DNA of 64,000 nucleotides from Streptococcus sp. SN-1 (GCF_041154385.1 NZ_AP028929.1:1996501-2060500), one strand, 5' to 3'. Shown: positions 1-7,445, numbered from the stretch's first letter. Numbers and translations: made by a program. Notes: a model not told the origin generated them from the sequence alone.

Positions 1-408
1 CGATTTCAATTGTTGCTCTCTAATTGTTTTAAAATCAGATGAGCTAATAGATTCAAAAACTATTAAATAGAAAAGACTTGGAAGCAATTTCTTCCAGTTT
101 TCTTCATGCCCCCAAAGCAATTCTGAAACAGTTAAATTCATATTCTTAGCAAGCAACTCTAAAACATATTCAGACAAATGAGTTCGACTATCTTTCATTA
201 ATCGACTCATTTTTTCTTTAGCCGTGTCCTTGTTTCCGCTATAGTAAGCACCACTATTACTTAATTCGCCAAACCTTTCATCATGTAAAAACATATACCA
301 ATAATATTTTTTCCCTTTCTCTAACTGTTCAGCTTTAAAATTTTTAATCTTCTCAGGTACTGTATCAATTGTTGCACGTTTTAAAAATTCTATAGTATGT
401 CTATACAT
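1..408 (-). CDS. Hypothetical protein, 3' end cut off by the window
   Basis: A minus-strand frame stays open from the ATG at 408 to the window edge, giving 136 residues of an incomplete protein that starts MYRHTIEFLKRATIDTVPEK. It is rich in charged residues (Lys, Glu) and Leu and looks all-helical. I recognise no family and see no signal peptide or membrane segment. It is divergent from the conjugation-type genes that start at 713, the place where many small integrative elements keep a regulator or a boundary gene. It could belong to the element or be an older neighbour. The frame is clean in all codons, so I trust it as a gene but give it no function. Confidence 0.65.
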   Translation of the reverse strand, partial: MYRHTIEFLKRATIDTVPEKIKNFKAEQLEKGKKYYWYMFLHDERFGELSNSGAYYSGNKDTAKEKMSRLMKDSRTHLSEYVLELLAKNMNLTVSELLWGHEENWKKLLPSLFYLIVFESISSSDFKTIREQQLKS

Positions 409-712
409 TTAGTTACCTACTTTCATTTTTGTTATAGTTAGAGTATAACACAATATATTGTATGTTGCAAACGGTTTTATTTTTAATTTTACGAGATTTA
501 TCATACAACATTTCTCTTCCTTTATATATGCTAGTTTTACGTCACATAATTAAAATAGTTGTATAAAATATTTTTAAATACCTGCCTGAATTCTTACAAG
601 GAAATGCAATGTATTTTTTGATAAACTGGTCTTGTAAATAAAGAACGTTCAAATATTTACAAGAAATATTTAACAGAAAGAACTAGCTTTAAGCTAGTAG
701 AGGAATATTAAT
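409..712. promoter_or_regulatory. Divergent intergenic region of the integrative element
   Basis: About 300 bases without a gene lie between the minus-strand gene ending at 408 and the plus-strand gene at 713. The region is very AT-rich. It contains a spaced inverted pair TTGTATG / CATACAA around 458-520. A purine-rich ribosome-binding site (AGAGGA) lies 5' of the ATG at 713. A TTGATA hexamer sits at 618-623, but I found no well-spaced -10 partner, so I do not assign a promoter. Divergent control is expected from the layout only. Confidence 0.4.
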
Positions 713-1141
713 ATGGTTAATGCTAACCAAAATTTACTACAAAGTGGTTTGTTCGGAAACAAATCAAATCAATCAGGCGATTCAATTGTAAATGACCGTC
801 GTACTGCTCCAGTTCTTAGCAACATTTCTACATGCGTCGCAGTAAGTGTTACAGAGCCAAAACCATTTTTCCCAATCGTTGGGTTTGAGAAAAACAGTAA
901 TGGTAAAAACGCCCCTGTATTCTCAGAAAAATCAATTGGTTATGAAGTATTTTTATCAATGCCCAAAGACGATGGCGCAGTTAAGTTGATTAGCCTTGTT
1001 GTTCCTACGATAGAAATTGCGAATAAGATTCAGTTTAGACATTTGTATCAATTGGTCAATCCAAGAGGAAAATACAAGTATAAAAGTTTTGATGTCATCG
1101 AAGTCTGGGCTGAAGATGTTAAAGAAGTTAGTTTAAAGTAG
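713..1141 (+). CDS. Leader-position protein of the mobilizable element (possibly DUF961-like)
   Basis: A 142-residue soluble protein and first gene of the rightward operon. The C-terminal third (LYQLVNPRGKYKYKSFDVIEVW, about residues 109-130) resembles the end of the DUF961/YdcP proteins that open the conjugation module of Tn916-like elements. The first 60 residues are unlike anything I recognise and are Asn/Ser-rich. The position directly upstream of an FtsK-like coupling protein matches the Tn916 orf23/orf22 position. The DUF961 link is tentative. The function of that family is unknown beyond its conserved place in conjugative modules. Confidence 0.6.
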   Translation: MVNANQNLLQSGLFGNKSNQSGDSIVNDRRTAPVLSNISTCVAVSVTEPKPFFPIVGFEKNSNGKNAPVFSEKSIGYEVFLSMPKDDGAVKLISLVVPTIEIANKIQFRHLYQLVNPRGKYKYKSFDVIEVWAEDVKEVSLK

Positions 1142-1154
1142 AGAGGAAATAGAT

Positions 1155-1394
1155 ATGAAAGATATTTCTAAAGAATTAGATGATTTATCAGCTTTAGACT
1201 TGCCCATTGAACTACGAAAGATTTTATCAGCATACATGCGTTCTGAAGTCCAAGGACGAGTTTCATCTTTCGTGAATTTGAGTTTGGTTTACTCAAACGG
1301 TCGTTACACTGATTTCATTCGTTCATACATGTATTTTGAACTTATGCGTCGTAAGATGTTAAAAGAAATGGAAGAAATTTGTAGGTATTTATGA
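1155..1394 (+). CDS. Small hypothetical protein of the element
   Basis: A 79-residue, probably helical protein without a recognisable domain. It has a clear Shine-Dalgarno (GAGAGGAAATAG) 13 bases after the preceding gene. Its TGA stop overlaps the ATG of the coupling-protein gene in an ATGA, so the two are translationally coupled. Small proteins of this kind often precede the coupling protein in streptococcal mobilizable elements. No function can be assigned. Confidence 0.65.
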   Translation: MKDISKELDDLSALDLPIELRKILSAYMRSEVQGRVSSFVNLSLVYSNGRYTDFIRSYMYFELMRRKMLKEMEEICRYL

Positions 1395-2812
1395 TTCGGT
1401 ATAAATTAAATAAAAATACGGGTCATCTGATGCCAACCTTGCCAAGCCTAGTAACTCTACTCCAATTTTTTGGAGTTGGGTTACTATTTGGTGGTGGTAT
1501 TATTCGATGGCTACTATTTAAAGGAACAAAGATTGGGATTTTTAGAAGTGAAGCACAGCTTGGCTTTCATTTAGAAGTAATTGGAATAGCTGTCTTGCTT
1601 TTGGTTAATCTTGTTTTACTGGTTCGATTTGTTTTAAAGCTATCAAAAATTGGCTCAGTATCTCTATACTATCAACTAAGGTTGATTGAACGACAAACAC
1701 ACAAAGCACTGTTGGATTCAGCAACTGCAAATCTCAAAGTTGGTAGCAAATTCATAGATGTTAGTAAAGCGCATGCGTGCTTTGAAAAGCTAAGCAGGCG
1801 CATATCGGTTAAAATCAAAAAATTAGCTGACCAGACTACGGACGATTTAGAAAAGTTTGCGGAAATGTTATCAGCGTGTTTAGTGGGTAAAAACCGTTCA
1901 CTCATTGTTTTAGATTATTGGTTAAGTGAAGATAATACAGAGTTCATTTATTTACTAGATGATATTGTAGAAGCTAAAGCAAGACAGCTGAAGCCTAAAC
2001 ATATCACAGAATTAAAACCAGCTAATGATTTTGAAATAACAGTTGAAAAAGGCTTGACCTTTTCATTCATACGTTCTCCTCAAATTTTATTAGTCGGAAA
2101 TACAAACAGTTCAAAAACAACATTTTTAAAATCAATGCTTGCACAAGTATTTATGTTCAATGAAGATGTTGATTTAACAATATTAGATGTAAAATCTGAG
2201 TTCAGCTCATGGAATTTTCTACCAGTTGGGACTATTTTATCAGACAGTGAAGAGATTTTAGCATACTTTGAAGAGTTATTAGAATTAGTTATGAAACGTG
2301 AAAAAGAAATTGCAAAATTGTCAGCACGTGATGATATTACTGGCGCAACTTTTGTGAATTTCGGTAAAGAGATGAAGATGAAGCTATGTATTATAGAAGA
2401 ATATTCAGCTATGCTTTCAAGCATTACAGATAACAAGATGAGAAAAAGGGTTCAAGATTTGGTCTTGTCTATTGTGTCTCGCTCTCGCTCTAGTGGTGTC
2501 TATATCTGTATCTGTATGCAACAACCAAGGTCAGAACTTTTAAGTACAGCGATACGAGATAATTTAGGTGTTCGTATTTGTTTATCAAATGGCGCTATAA
2601 CAGATGAATTAGCTAGAATGGTCTTTGGAGAAATAGATAATATTGATAATCATGCGCCACGATTTTCAGGATACATCATGACTACTGATGGACAGTTCAG
2701 TAAACCAAGAAAGTTCTGGAATATCAATCTACACGAACACGGATTGGAAAAGATTAGTACATTTAAACTAGCGTTTTTATACGGTCAACGATTAAGAAAG
2801 AAGTGTAAATAA
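1391..2812 (+). CDS. FtsK/SpoIIIE-type DNA coupling protein (TcpA-like)
   Basis: A 473-residue protein of the TcpA group of FtsK/HerA ATPases, which bring relaxase-bound DNA to a conjugation channel. Two hydrophobic segments lie near residues 16-40 and 57-80 and would anchor it in the membrane with the motor domain in the cytoplasm. The nucleotide-binding loop is LLVGNTNSSKTTF near residues 232-245 and a Walker-B-like stretch LCIIEEYS is near 333. The loop is odd: the second glycine of GxxxxGK[ST] is replaced by Ser. Together with the relaxase-like gene at 2905 and the lack of other secretion genes, it fits mobilizable elements that borrow the channel of a co-resident Tn916- or ICESt3-type element. 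Confidence 0.85.
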   Translation: MIRYKLNKNTGHLMPTLPSLVTLLQFFGVGLLFGGGIIRWLLFKGTKIGIFRSEAQLGFHLEVIGIAVLLLVNLVLLVRFVLKLSKIGSVSLYYQLRLIERQTHKALLDSATANLKVGSKFIDVSKAHACFEKLSRRISVKIKKLADQTTDDLEKFAEMLSACLVGKNRSLIVLDYWLSEDNTEFIYLLDDIVEAKARQLKPKHITELKPANDFEITVEKGLTFSFIRSPQILLVGNTNSSKTTFLKSMLAQVFMFNEDVDLTILDVKSEFSSWNFLPVGTILSDSEEILAYFEELLELVMKREKEIAKLSARDDITGATFVNFGKEMKMKLCIIEEYSAMLSSITDNKMRKRVQDLVLSIVSRSRSSGVYICICMQQPRSELLSTAIRDNLGVRICLSNGAITDELARMVFGEIDNIDNHAPRFSGYIMTTDGQFSKPRKFWNINLHEHGLEKISTFKLAFLYGQRLRKKCK

Positions 2813-2828
2813 TGGGGTACTAGCATTC

Positions 2829-2870
2829 ATGGGGGTCTAGTAATGACCCCCATCCCACCCCTTACGGGGT
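2829..2870. other. Putative oriT / nick region: two adjacent perfect hairpins
   Basis: Between the coupling-protein and relaxase genes lie two perfect inverted repeats. ATGGGGGTC (2829-2837) pairs with GACCCCCAT (2845-2853) over a 7-base loop. ACCCC (2857-2861) pairs with GGGGT (2866-2870) over TTAC. They are followed by TAACTACAATATAAC. The position between these two gene types is where Tn916 and ICEBs1 carry oriT, which also contains a C-run/G-run inverted repeat. The same structure could be a rolling-circle double-strand origin. The nick position is not visible to me. Confidence 0.6.
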
Positions 2871-2904
2871 TAACTACAATATAACTAAAAGGAGTTATTT
2901 TACT

Positions 2905-4035
2905 ATGATTTTATGCGATATAGATGAAATTGCATTTGTTTTTTTGCCTGACTTTAATGAAATGATGTCTGATTATGAAGCATTTGCTTCAACTATCTGT
3001 TTAAAAATTGATGAATTATTGGAATTAGAAAAGTACACGGTTAACTATAAGTTAAATGAAAAAGGATTTGCAGGCTACAATTATATTGTCAATTTTGATG
3101 AATTTGAAATTCTATTATGTTTTAACACAGACAGTTCAAGGATGGGAATTTTTCTCAAATTCTCAGGTCAAGGTTTAAAACACTACATGAAGCGACGTGA
3201 AGAAGATAATCAAAAAATTTCGTATCGTCAATTAGTTCAAAAATTTTTTGAATTAGAAAATTATTTTAGTGGTAGTTGTAGAGTTTCCAAAATTGATTTT
3301 GCGATTGATTTTATAGATGAAGGTTTGAAAGTGAATCAGATTCATCAGGAATTAAATAAGTCAACAATAAAATCAAAATACATTGACAGTTTTTCAAATA
3401 CAATTAAATTGAGAAAAAATCAGTCAAATATCAGTACGTTCAATACAAACAATAGAGTAGAAACAATTTATGTTGGTAGCAAAGCAAATAAAGGAAACTC
3501 TCTATTGTTAAGAATCTATGATAAAAAATTGGAGCAGGAGAAAAAAAAGGGCATCTTTTATGATGATGCCTTGAAATGTGATGATTGGGTGAGATTTGAA
3601 ATGTCAATCAGACAGGCTTACGCTAACCAAACAGGCTTAGATATTTTAAAATGTAGAAATGATAAAGAACTATCGAGCCTAATTTTTCAACGATTTACGG
3701 ACAAATATTTATTTTTCAAAAATGATGAATTATGGGATATTTCAAAGGTTATGCTGGAATACGTTTCGACTGATTTTGATTTATTGAGGTCAAAACCACG
3801 GCGAAAAAATGATTTATTATCTACCTATGTTTACTTATTGAAAAATAGCGGTTTAGAATCATTTCTATACAAGATTGATAAAATTTACGGTAAAGAATCA
3901 ATTCAGGAGTTTTTCAGGCATGTTTTGATTCATTTCAAAACAAAGTACAAACCCTCTCCTGATACGATTATATTTTTAAATAATCGAAAAGATGAACTAA
4001 AGAAAGAAAAGAAGCCGTGGGATGTATTCAAGTAA
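2905..4035 (+). CDS. MobT / Rep_trans-family relaxase (replication-initiator-like)
   Basis: A 376-residue protein of the rolling-circle initiator superfamily that includes Tn916 Orf20 and ICEBs1 NicK. It would nick one strand at oriT and lead it to the recipient. Visible family motifs are SKIDFAIDF near residues 131-139, ETIYVGSK near 187-194 followed by LLLRIYDKK, which holds the candidate catalytic tyrosines, and WVRFEMSIRQAYA near 230-242. No N-terminal helix-turn-helix is seen. Shine-Dalgarno AAAGGAG lies 5' of ATG. The hairpin pair just upstream is the likely substrate. I prefer a mobilization role over plasmid replication because of the coupling protein and integrase alongside. Confidence 0.85.
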   Translation: MILCDIDEIAFVFLPDFNEMMSDYEAFASTICLKIDELLELEKYTVNYKLNEKGFAGYNYIVNFDEFEILLCFNTDSSRMGIFLKFSGQGLKHYMKRREEDNQKISYRQLVQKFFELENYFSGSCRVSKIDFAIDFIDEGLKVNQIHQELNKSTIKSKYIDSFSNTIKLRKNQSNISTFNTNNRVETIYVGSKANKGNSLLLRIYDKKLEQEKKKGIFYDDALKCDDWVRFEMSIRQAYANQTGLDILKCRNDKELSSLIFQRFTDKYLFFKNDELWDISKVMLEYVSTDFDLLRSKPRRKNDLLSTYVYLLKNSGLESFLYKIDKIYGKESIQEFFRHVLIHFKTKYKPSPDTIIFLNNRKDELKKEKKPWDVFK

Positions 4036-4056
4036 AACGATGAAAGGAAAACTTAT

Positions 4057-4311
4057 ATGACAGATATGACGAAATTAAATCAAATTGAAGAGCTACTAAA
4101 TATGCTCATTGTTATCATTCAACAAGAATTACAAAGTAATAATTCTCATGGAATAGTCACACAGAAAGAACTATTGAAAATTTTACAGATTTCTCACAAC
4201 ACGTTGAAATCATGGGAAAATAAAGGATTAAAACGACTTGAACCTCCCATAGAGGGAACACGTACAATTTATTATAAATTGGAAGATGTCATTGAATTTT
4301 TGACTATTTAA
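4057..4311 (+). CDS. Excisionase-like HTH protein
   Basis: An 84-residue protein with a C-terminal helix-turn-helix of the MerR/excisionase (HTH_17) type: TQKELLKILQISHNTLKSWE at about residues 36-55, then LEPPIEGTRTIYYKLEDVIEFL. Placed directly before the integrase gene, it is the probable recombination directionality factor that bends the attachment site during excision. The satellite protein at 13576-13848 has the same motif order (LKSWENKGLKR versus LQKWEKAGLRR) and is a distant relative. Confidence 0.8.
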   Translation: MTDMTKLNQIEELLNMLIVIIQQELQSNNSHGIVTQKELLKILQISHNTLKSWENKGLKRLEPPIEGTRTIYYKLEDVIEFLTI

Positions 4312-4330
4312 CTTCAAAATGTGCTAGAAT
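4300..4330 (+). promoter_or_regulatory. Promoter of the integrase gene
   Basis: TTGACT (4300-4305), 19 bases, then TAGAAT (4325-4330) preceded by TGC, an extended -10. It overlaps the end of the excisionase gene and would start transcription near 4337, giving the integrase its own promoter besides read-through from the operon. Confidence 0.5.
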
Positions 4331-4396
4331 AGAATTATCAAACAAAGAATGTGAGGGTTCTATTTTAGCTTTTTGATTGTCCGAAAAAGAGGCTAT

Positions 4397-5662
4397 ATGA
4401 ATAAAGAAATCATTCAACACAACAATAAAAAGATAACAAAAACCACAAAACAAAATGGCATAATCAGTTATTCACTTAAAGGTGTTTACATTGGAACTGA
4501 TGTAAAGACTGGTAAACGCATCACAAAAACTATCACTGCTAAGACATTGAAATCTTTGGATAGAAAAATTGTTGAAGCTAAAATTGAGTTTGAAAAAGCT
4601 GGCTCTACCCTTAAAGAAACTATCAAAATTGATAACTTTGAAAGTCTAGCTGAGGTATGGTTTAGCAACTTCAAAACTTGGGTGTCTTCACAAAATACTA
4701 TCAACCGAGTGAGGGGGTATCTTGATACCTATATCATTCCTCACTTTGGGGATTATAAACCTTGTCAAATTGAACCTGCTGATGTTCAACTTTGGGTAAA
4801 TAAGCTAGCTAGAAAAGCAAAGAAATCTGTTGATTCCGGTGTAAAACGTGCCCCAAAAGGTAGTGCAAAAGATTTTGGTGCAATGGCTCACAAAGTCAGT
4901 GATATTTTTGATTTTGGCATTACAAACTGTGGGCTGACCACTAATCCAGCTAAATCAATCAAGATTCCACCTAAACCAAAAGCAAACAAAGAGCGTATCA
5001 TGGTACTCCATGATGATGATCTGAAACATTGGTTATTTTACCTTGAGACCTTGCCCAATACCAGAGCAAATAGACGCTTTAAGGTCATTTGTAACACGTT
5101 ATTAGCGTCTGCATTACGAATCAATGAGTTGCTAGCGTTAGAAATTACTGACCTTGATTTTGAAACTAATGAAATTCTTGTCAGTAAAACATTAATGTGG
5201 AAAAGTGCAAATAAAAAACTAGGTGTCAAAGGGGAAATGGTTTGTAAGAAAACTCCTAAAACGGATTCTGGTAATCGTAGGGTTGCAGTTTCACTTTCAA
5301 TCATGGAAAGTCTCAAAGAGTTTCACGAGGAAATGACTGGCTATTTTGAAAAGCATGAGTTGCCAAAATCTTCACTCATATTCCCAACCATATACGGGAA
5401 TTATATGTGCGATAGAAATGAAAGAGCAACTCTTAAAAAGCGTCTATCTGCTTTAGGACTACCAGACTATGGTTTTCACTTATTCCGCCACACACACGCT
5501 TCTCTGATGTTAAATGCAGGTATGAACTGGAAAGAGTTGCAACATAGAATGGGACACAAGTCTATCACAACAACTATGGACACATACGCTGAATTAGCTC
5601 CTAAAAAGACATTTGAAGCAGTGGATATTTTCCTAAATAAAATGGAAGAACTGGCAAGTTGA
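4397..5662 (+). CDS. Tyrosine site-specific integrase of the mobilizable element
   Basis: A 421-residue phage-type integrase with a three-part layout: an AP2-like arm-binding N-terminus, a SAM-like core-binding domain near residues 75-190, and the catalytic domain. The catalytic set is visible: Arg in SALRINELLALE near 240, His361 and Arg364 (HLFRH), His387 (RMGHK) and the nucleophile Tyr397 (DTYAEL). I place the start at the ATG at 4397 because AAAGAGG lies just ahead of it. The frame also runs up to a TTG at 4373. It is the last gene of the element, and tandem 12-mers right behind it look like its arm sites. Confidence 0.93.
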   Translation: MNKEIIQHNNKKITKTTKQNGIISYSLKGVYIGTDVKTGKRITKTITAKTLKSLDRKIVEAKIEFEKAGSTLKETIKIDNFESLAEVWFSNFKTWVSSQNTINRVRGYLDTYIIPHFGDYKPCQIEPADVQLWVNKLARKAKKSVDSGVKRAPKGSAKDFGAMAHKVSDIFDFGITNCGLTTNPAKSIKIPPKPKANKERIMVLHDDDLKHWLFYLETLPNTRANRRFKVICNTLLASALRINELLALEITDLDFETNEILVSKTLMWKSANKKLGVKGEMVCKKTPKTDSGNRRVAVSLSIMESLKEFHEEMTGYFEKHELPKSSLIFPTIYGNYMCDRNERATLKKRLSALGLPDYGFHLFRHTHASLMLNAGMNWKELQHRMGHKSITTTMDTYAELAPKKTFEAVDIFLNKMEELAS

Positions 5663-5666
5663 TTCC

Positions 5667-5690
5667 ATCACTACCTTTATCACTACCTTT
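5667..5690. repeat. Tandem 12-mers, likely integrase arm-binding sites
   Basis: ATCACTACCTTT occurs twice head to tail (5667-5678 and 5679-5690), starting five bases after the integrase stop codon. Short direct repeats at this position are typical arm-type sites for tyrosine integrases of this class. The satellite integrase has the analogous GGGGAGCAA pair. Confidence 0.6.
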
Positions 5691-5792
5691 AAACTTTAAA
5701 GCTCTACAATCCTTGATAATATAGGGGATATAGGTCAATTATTTAACCTTTACAGAAGTTAAGTAAGCATTCAATACGAATCAATACAGAAG

Positions 5793-5817
5793 AAAAACGC
5801 TGTTCCAAGCGTTTTTT
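5793..5817 (+). terminator. Intrinsic terminator
   Basis: AAAACGC - TGTTCCAA - GCGTTTT followed by T residues. It would end rightward transcription from the integrase region. Confidence 0.75.
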
Positions 5818-6046
5818 TCTTTTTGTTAATTATCTTATATTTCAATTCAGACTCTACTTATCCTACAATCTTTTTTTGTAAAGCTGATTTGAATCAGGTA
5901 ATTTTAGCACTCTACTTAACCAATGTCATCATTGTTTACCTGTATTATACATGATGTGCAAAATGGAAATTGGTAACACGGATTCTAATTTCAGTAAAAT
6001 GAACTCAAGACACAAACACACTCTGTGGCAATATCAAAACAAAAGC

Positions 6047-6075
6047 TTGAAAAATCGAAAGGGTTGTGTTAGAAT
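6047..6075 (+). promoter_or_regulatory. Promoter of the antisense antitoxin RNA (first Fst-type module)
   Basis: TTGAAA (6047-6052), 17 bases, TAGAAT (6070-6075), with TGT in front making an extended -10. Transcription would start near 6082 and end at the hairpin at 6115-6147. Confidence 0.75.
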
Positions 6076-6081
6076 GAACTT

Positions 6082-6147
6082 ACAATGTGAGTAAAGTTAC
6101 AGCATATGTAACTAAAAAAGCCCCACCGTGCCACCGATGGGGTTTTT
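6082..6147 (+). ncRNA. Antisense antitoxin RNA (RNA II of an Fst-type system)
   Basis: A short transcript of about 65 nt, convergent with the toxin gene at 6173-6268. It carries GTGAGTAAAGTT then CATATGTAAC (6087-6112), which recurs in the same strand orientation at 6250-6274 over the toxin start codon and ribosome-binding site. The RNA is therefore complementary to the toxin translation start. It ends in a terminator, CCCCA..TGGGG followed by TTTTTT (6120-6147), that is shared by the two convergent transcripts. This is the architecture of Fst/RNA II of plasmid pAD1. Confidence 0.75.
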
Positions 6148-6172
6148 TGCTACCCTCTAAAAGGGTTAATCA

Positions 6173-6268
6173 TTACTTCTTACGTTTCTTAAGCCATAAC
6201 TTGAAAAGCTCAGATAACACGTTAATAAGTAACGGAGCTAGAAACACTGTGAGTAAAGTTTCTAACAT
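6173..6268 (-). CDS. Fst-family type I toxin peptide
   Basis: A 31-residue peptide, MLETLLTVFLAPLLINVLSE followed by LFKLWLKKRKK. It has one membrane-spanning helix with an internal proline, a Trp near the end of the helix and a Lys/Arg tail, the hallmarks of Fst/Ldr-type membrane toxins. A strong Shine-Dalgarno (GGGAGGTG) precedes ATG. An extended -10 promoter (TGA-TATAAT, plus-strand 6308-6313) lies upstream. Translation would be blocked by the antisense RNA made from 6082. Too short for routine gene callers. Confidence 0.8.
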   Translation of the reverse strand: MLETLLTVFLAPLLINVLSELFKLWLKKRKK

Positions 6269-6339
6269 ATGTAACACCTCCCTTCCTTAAATTGAGGGGG
6301 CCAAAATATTATATCATCAATATCACGTAATTCCCAAAC

Positions 6340-6360
6340 AAAAACGCCTTCCTAAGGCGC
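6340..6360 (-). terminator. Terminator of the relBE-like operon
   Basis: On the minus strand CGCCTT-AGG-AAGGCG is followed by TTTTTG. It overlaps the stop codon of the toxin gene and separates that operon from the Fst toxin transcript start. Confidence 0.75.
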
Positions 6361-6707
6361 TATTTTTTCTTGAACAAGCGAATGTAATCCTGTTTGCTAT
6401 GAATAATATCTGATACAAAGACAGCTTTTCTGTCCTCTAAAATATGATAGAAGGCTAGGTAATCGCCTAAAATGATGCATCGAGTTTTGTGGGGTGGGTA
6501 TATAATAACTCCTACTCTTTCATCAGCATCAAATCCTGCTTCCGGGAAAACTTCAAGACGTTCCAATCCGTAAAGAATATTCTTAACTGTGTTTGCTCCT
6601 GCCTGTTCTGAAAAGTAGTTAGCTGAGATATAATCTTTAATACCTCTTAGCTGTTCTTGTACCGTTTCGGAGATAATAAGGCTATATACGTTCTCGTTAA
6701 ATTCCAA
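6360..6707 (-). CDS. RelE/ParE-family toxin (type II TA)
   Basis: A 115-residue toxin of the RelE/ParE superfamily. Visible signatures are the N-terminal helical pair with QLRGIKDYISANY (residues 19-31), the central LERLEVFPEAGF, and the C-terminal strands with YLAFYHI and VFVSDIIHSKQDYIRLF. Members either cleave mRNA on ribosomes or poison gyrase, and sequence alone does not decide. It starts 11 bases inside the antitoxin gene, the usual coupled antitoxin-first order. Confidence 0.85.
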   Translation of the reverse strand: MEFNENVYSLIISETVQEQLRGIKDYISANYFSEQAGANTVKNILYGLERLEVFPEAGFDADERVGVIIYPPHKTRCIILGDYLAFYHILEDRKAVFVSDIIHSKQDYIRLFKKK

Positions 6708-6984
6708 GGTTAGCCCTCACTTCATCAAGGCTGTAAGTTCTTCCATGTTCTAAATCGTCAAAGCTACGGGCAATTTCAGCACGCAACCCTGATAGAAGTT
6801 CTTCTCTTTCTTTATCTACTTGAGTTTCAAATGGCAAAGCTTTATTTTCTACAATGTGTTCTAAAAACAAGTTAAAACTGGCTGTCATATCAAGATTTTG
6901 CGCTGTGATAATAGCTTTAGCCTTCTCTAACAAGTCTCTGTTAGTCTTAAAGTTTACCTGTGTATTTTTTTCTAAAACATTCAT
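6697..6984 (-). CDS. RelB/DinJ-family antitoxin
   Basis: A 95-residue protein with an N-terminal ribbon-helix-helix (VNFKTNRDLLEKAKAIITAQ, residues 9-28, then LDMTASFNLFLEHIV), the RelB/DinJ DNA-binding fold, and an acidic helical C-terminus that would wrap the toxin. Shine-Dalgarno AAGGAGG lies 5' of ATG. It probably represses its own operon through the inverted repeat at 7000-7034 that encloses the promoter. Confidence 0.88.
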   Translation of the reverse strand: MNVLEKNTQVNFKTNRDLLEKAKAIITAQNLDMTASFNLFLEHIVENKALPFETQVDKEREELLSGLRAEIARSFDDLEHGRTYSLDEVRANLGI

Positions 6985-6999
6985 AGTAGTACCTCCTTT

Positions 7000-7034
7000 T
7001 AGACTATTATATCACTTTAAACTATACAGGTCTA
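7000..7034 (-). promoter_or_regulatory. Promoter/operator of the relBE-like operon
   Basis: On the minus strand TATAAT (plus 7006-7011) is preceded by TGA, an extended -10. It is enclosed by the inverted repeat TAGAC (7000-7004) / GTCTA (7030-7034), a plausible autoregulatory site for the ribbon-helix-helix antitoxin. Confidence 0.6.
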
Positions 7035-7085
7035 GCTGCGTATGGATACTTATAGCTGTATGCTTAAAAGCTATTGTAAAATGTT

Positions 7086-7120
7086 AAAAAAAGCACTAAG
7101 GGAAAGCGCCCCAAAGTGCT
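7086..7120 (-). terminator. Intrinsic terminator, minus orientation
   Basis: Stem AGCACT..AGTGCT with GGG/CCC inside (7092-7120), with an A-run at 7086-7092 that reads as a U-run on the minus strand. It would stop leftward transcripts leaving the satellite before they reach the relBE promoter. Confidence 0.65.
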
Positions 7121-7160
7121 CAATATCAAGGCTCTAAAGCCTATCTGATTCAATAAAATA

Positions 7161-7185
7161 TTACAACATCTTGTTGTATAATCAA
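7161..7185. other. Candidate attL core of the satellite island
   Basis: TTACAACATCTTGTTGTATA then ATCAA aligns with the last codons of rpsD (21124-21149) at about 20 of 25 positions in direct orientation, including the block TTGTTGTA and CAT. It sits about 90-110 bases outside the GGGGAGCAA arm motif, mirroring the right end. Inference from similarity and geometry. The precise crossover is not provable here. Confidence 0.5.
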
Positions 7186-7273
7186 AAACTACTTATTTTA
7201 TGTTTCTTTTGGGCTTCCTAACCCTTATATCACGCGCTTTTTAACAAAAATCACTAATATTACTTTTCACTAC

Positions 7274-7307
7274 TTGCTCCCCCAAAGTACGCAAAAAGGG
7301 GAGCAAA
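7274..7307. repeat. Left-end integrase arm sites (GGGGAGCAA motif)
   Basis: TTGCTCCCC (7274-7282) faces GGGGAGCAA (7298-7306). The longer block GCAAAAAGGGGAGCAAA (7291-7307) is repeated exactly at 21035-21051, just after the satellite integrase gene. A shared 17-mer at both ends of a 14-kb island is best explained as arm-type integrase binding sites. Confidence 0.65.
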
Positions 7308-7445
7308 AAAGCCCCACAAAAGGGCTAGGATTTGACGAGTTCAGCAGGCAAGAAACTAGCACGGTCAAACGTGCTTTTTTTATTGCTGGTTGCTGATAGG
7401 TATATTATACCATGAAGCGCGTGGTTTATAAGATTATGACCTCAC

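Larger units (their letters stand above)
5663..6046. other. Right end of the mobilizable element; non-coding
   Basis: About 380 bases without a convincing gene. It begins with the tandem ATCACTACCTTT repeats, contains one intrinsic terminator near 5793-5817 and then plain AT-rich sequence. The core attachment site of the element should lie around 5700-5830, roughly 100 bases outside the arm repeats, but without the left end of the element in the window I cannot name the core. Confidence 0.5.

Noticed and set aside
618..640. Promoter at TTGATA in front of the mobilizable-element operon
   Set aside because: No -10 at a proper distance; the best TAAATA is only 11 bases away.
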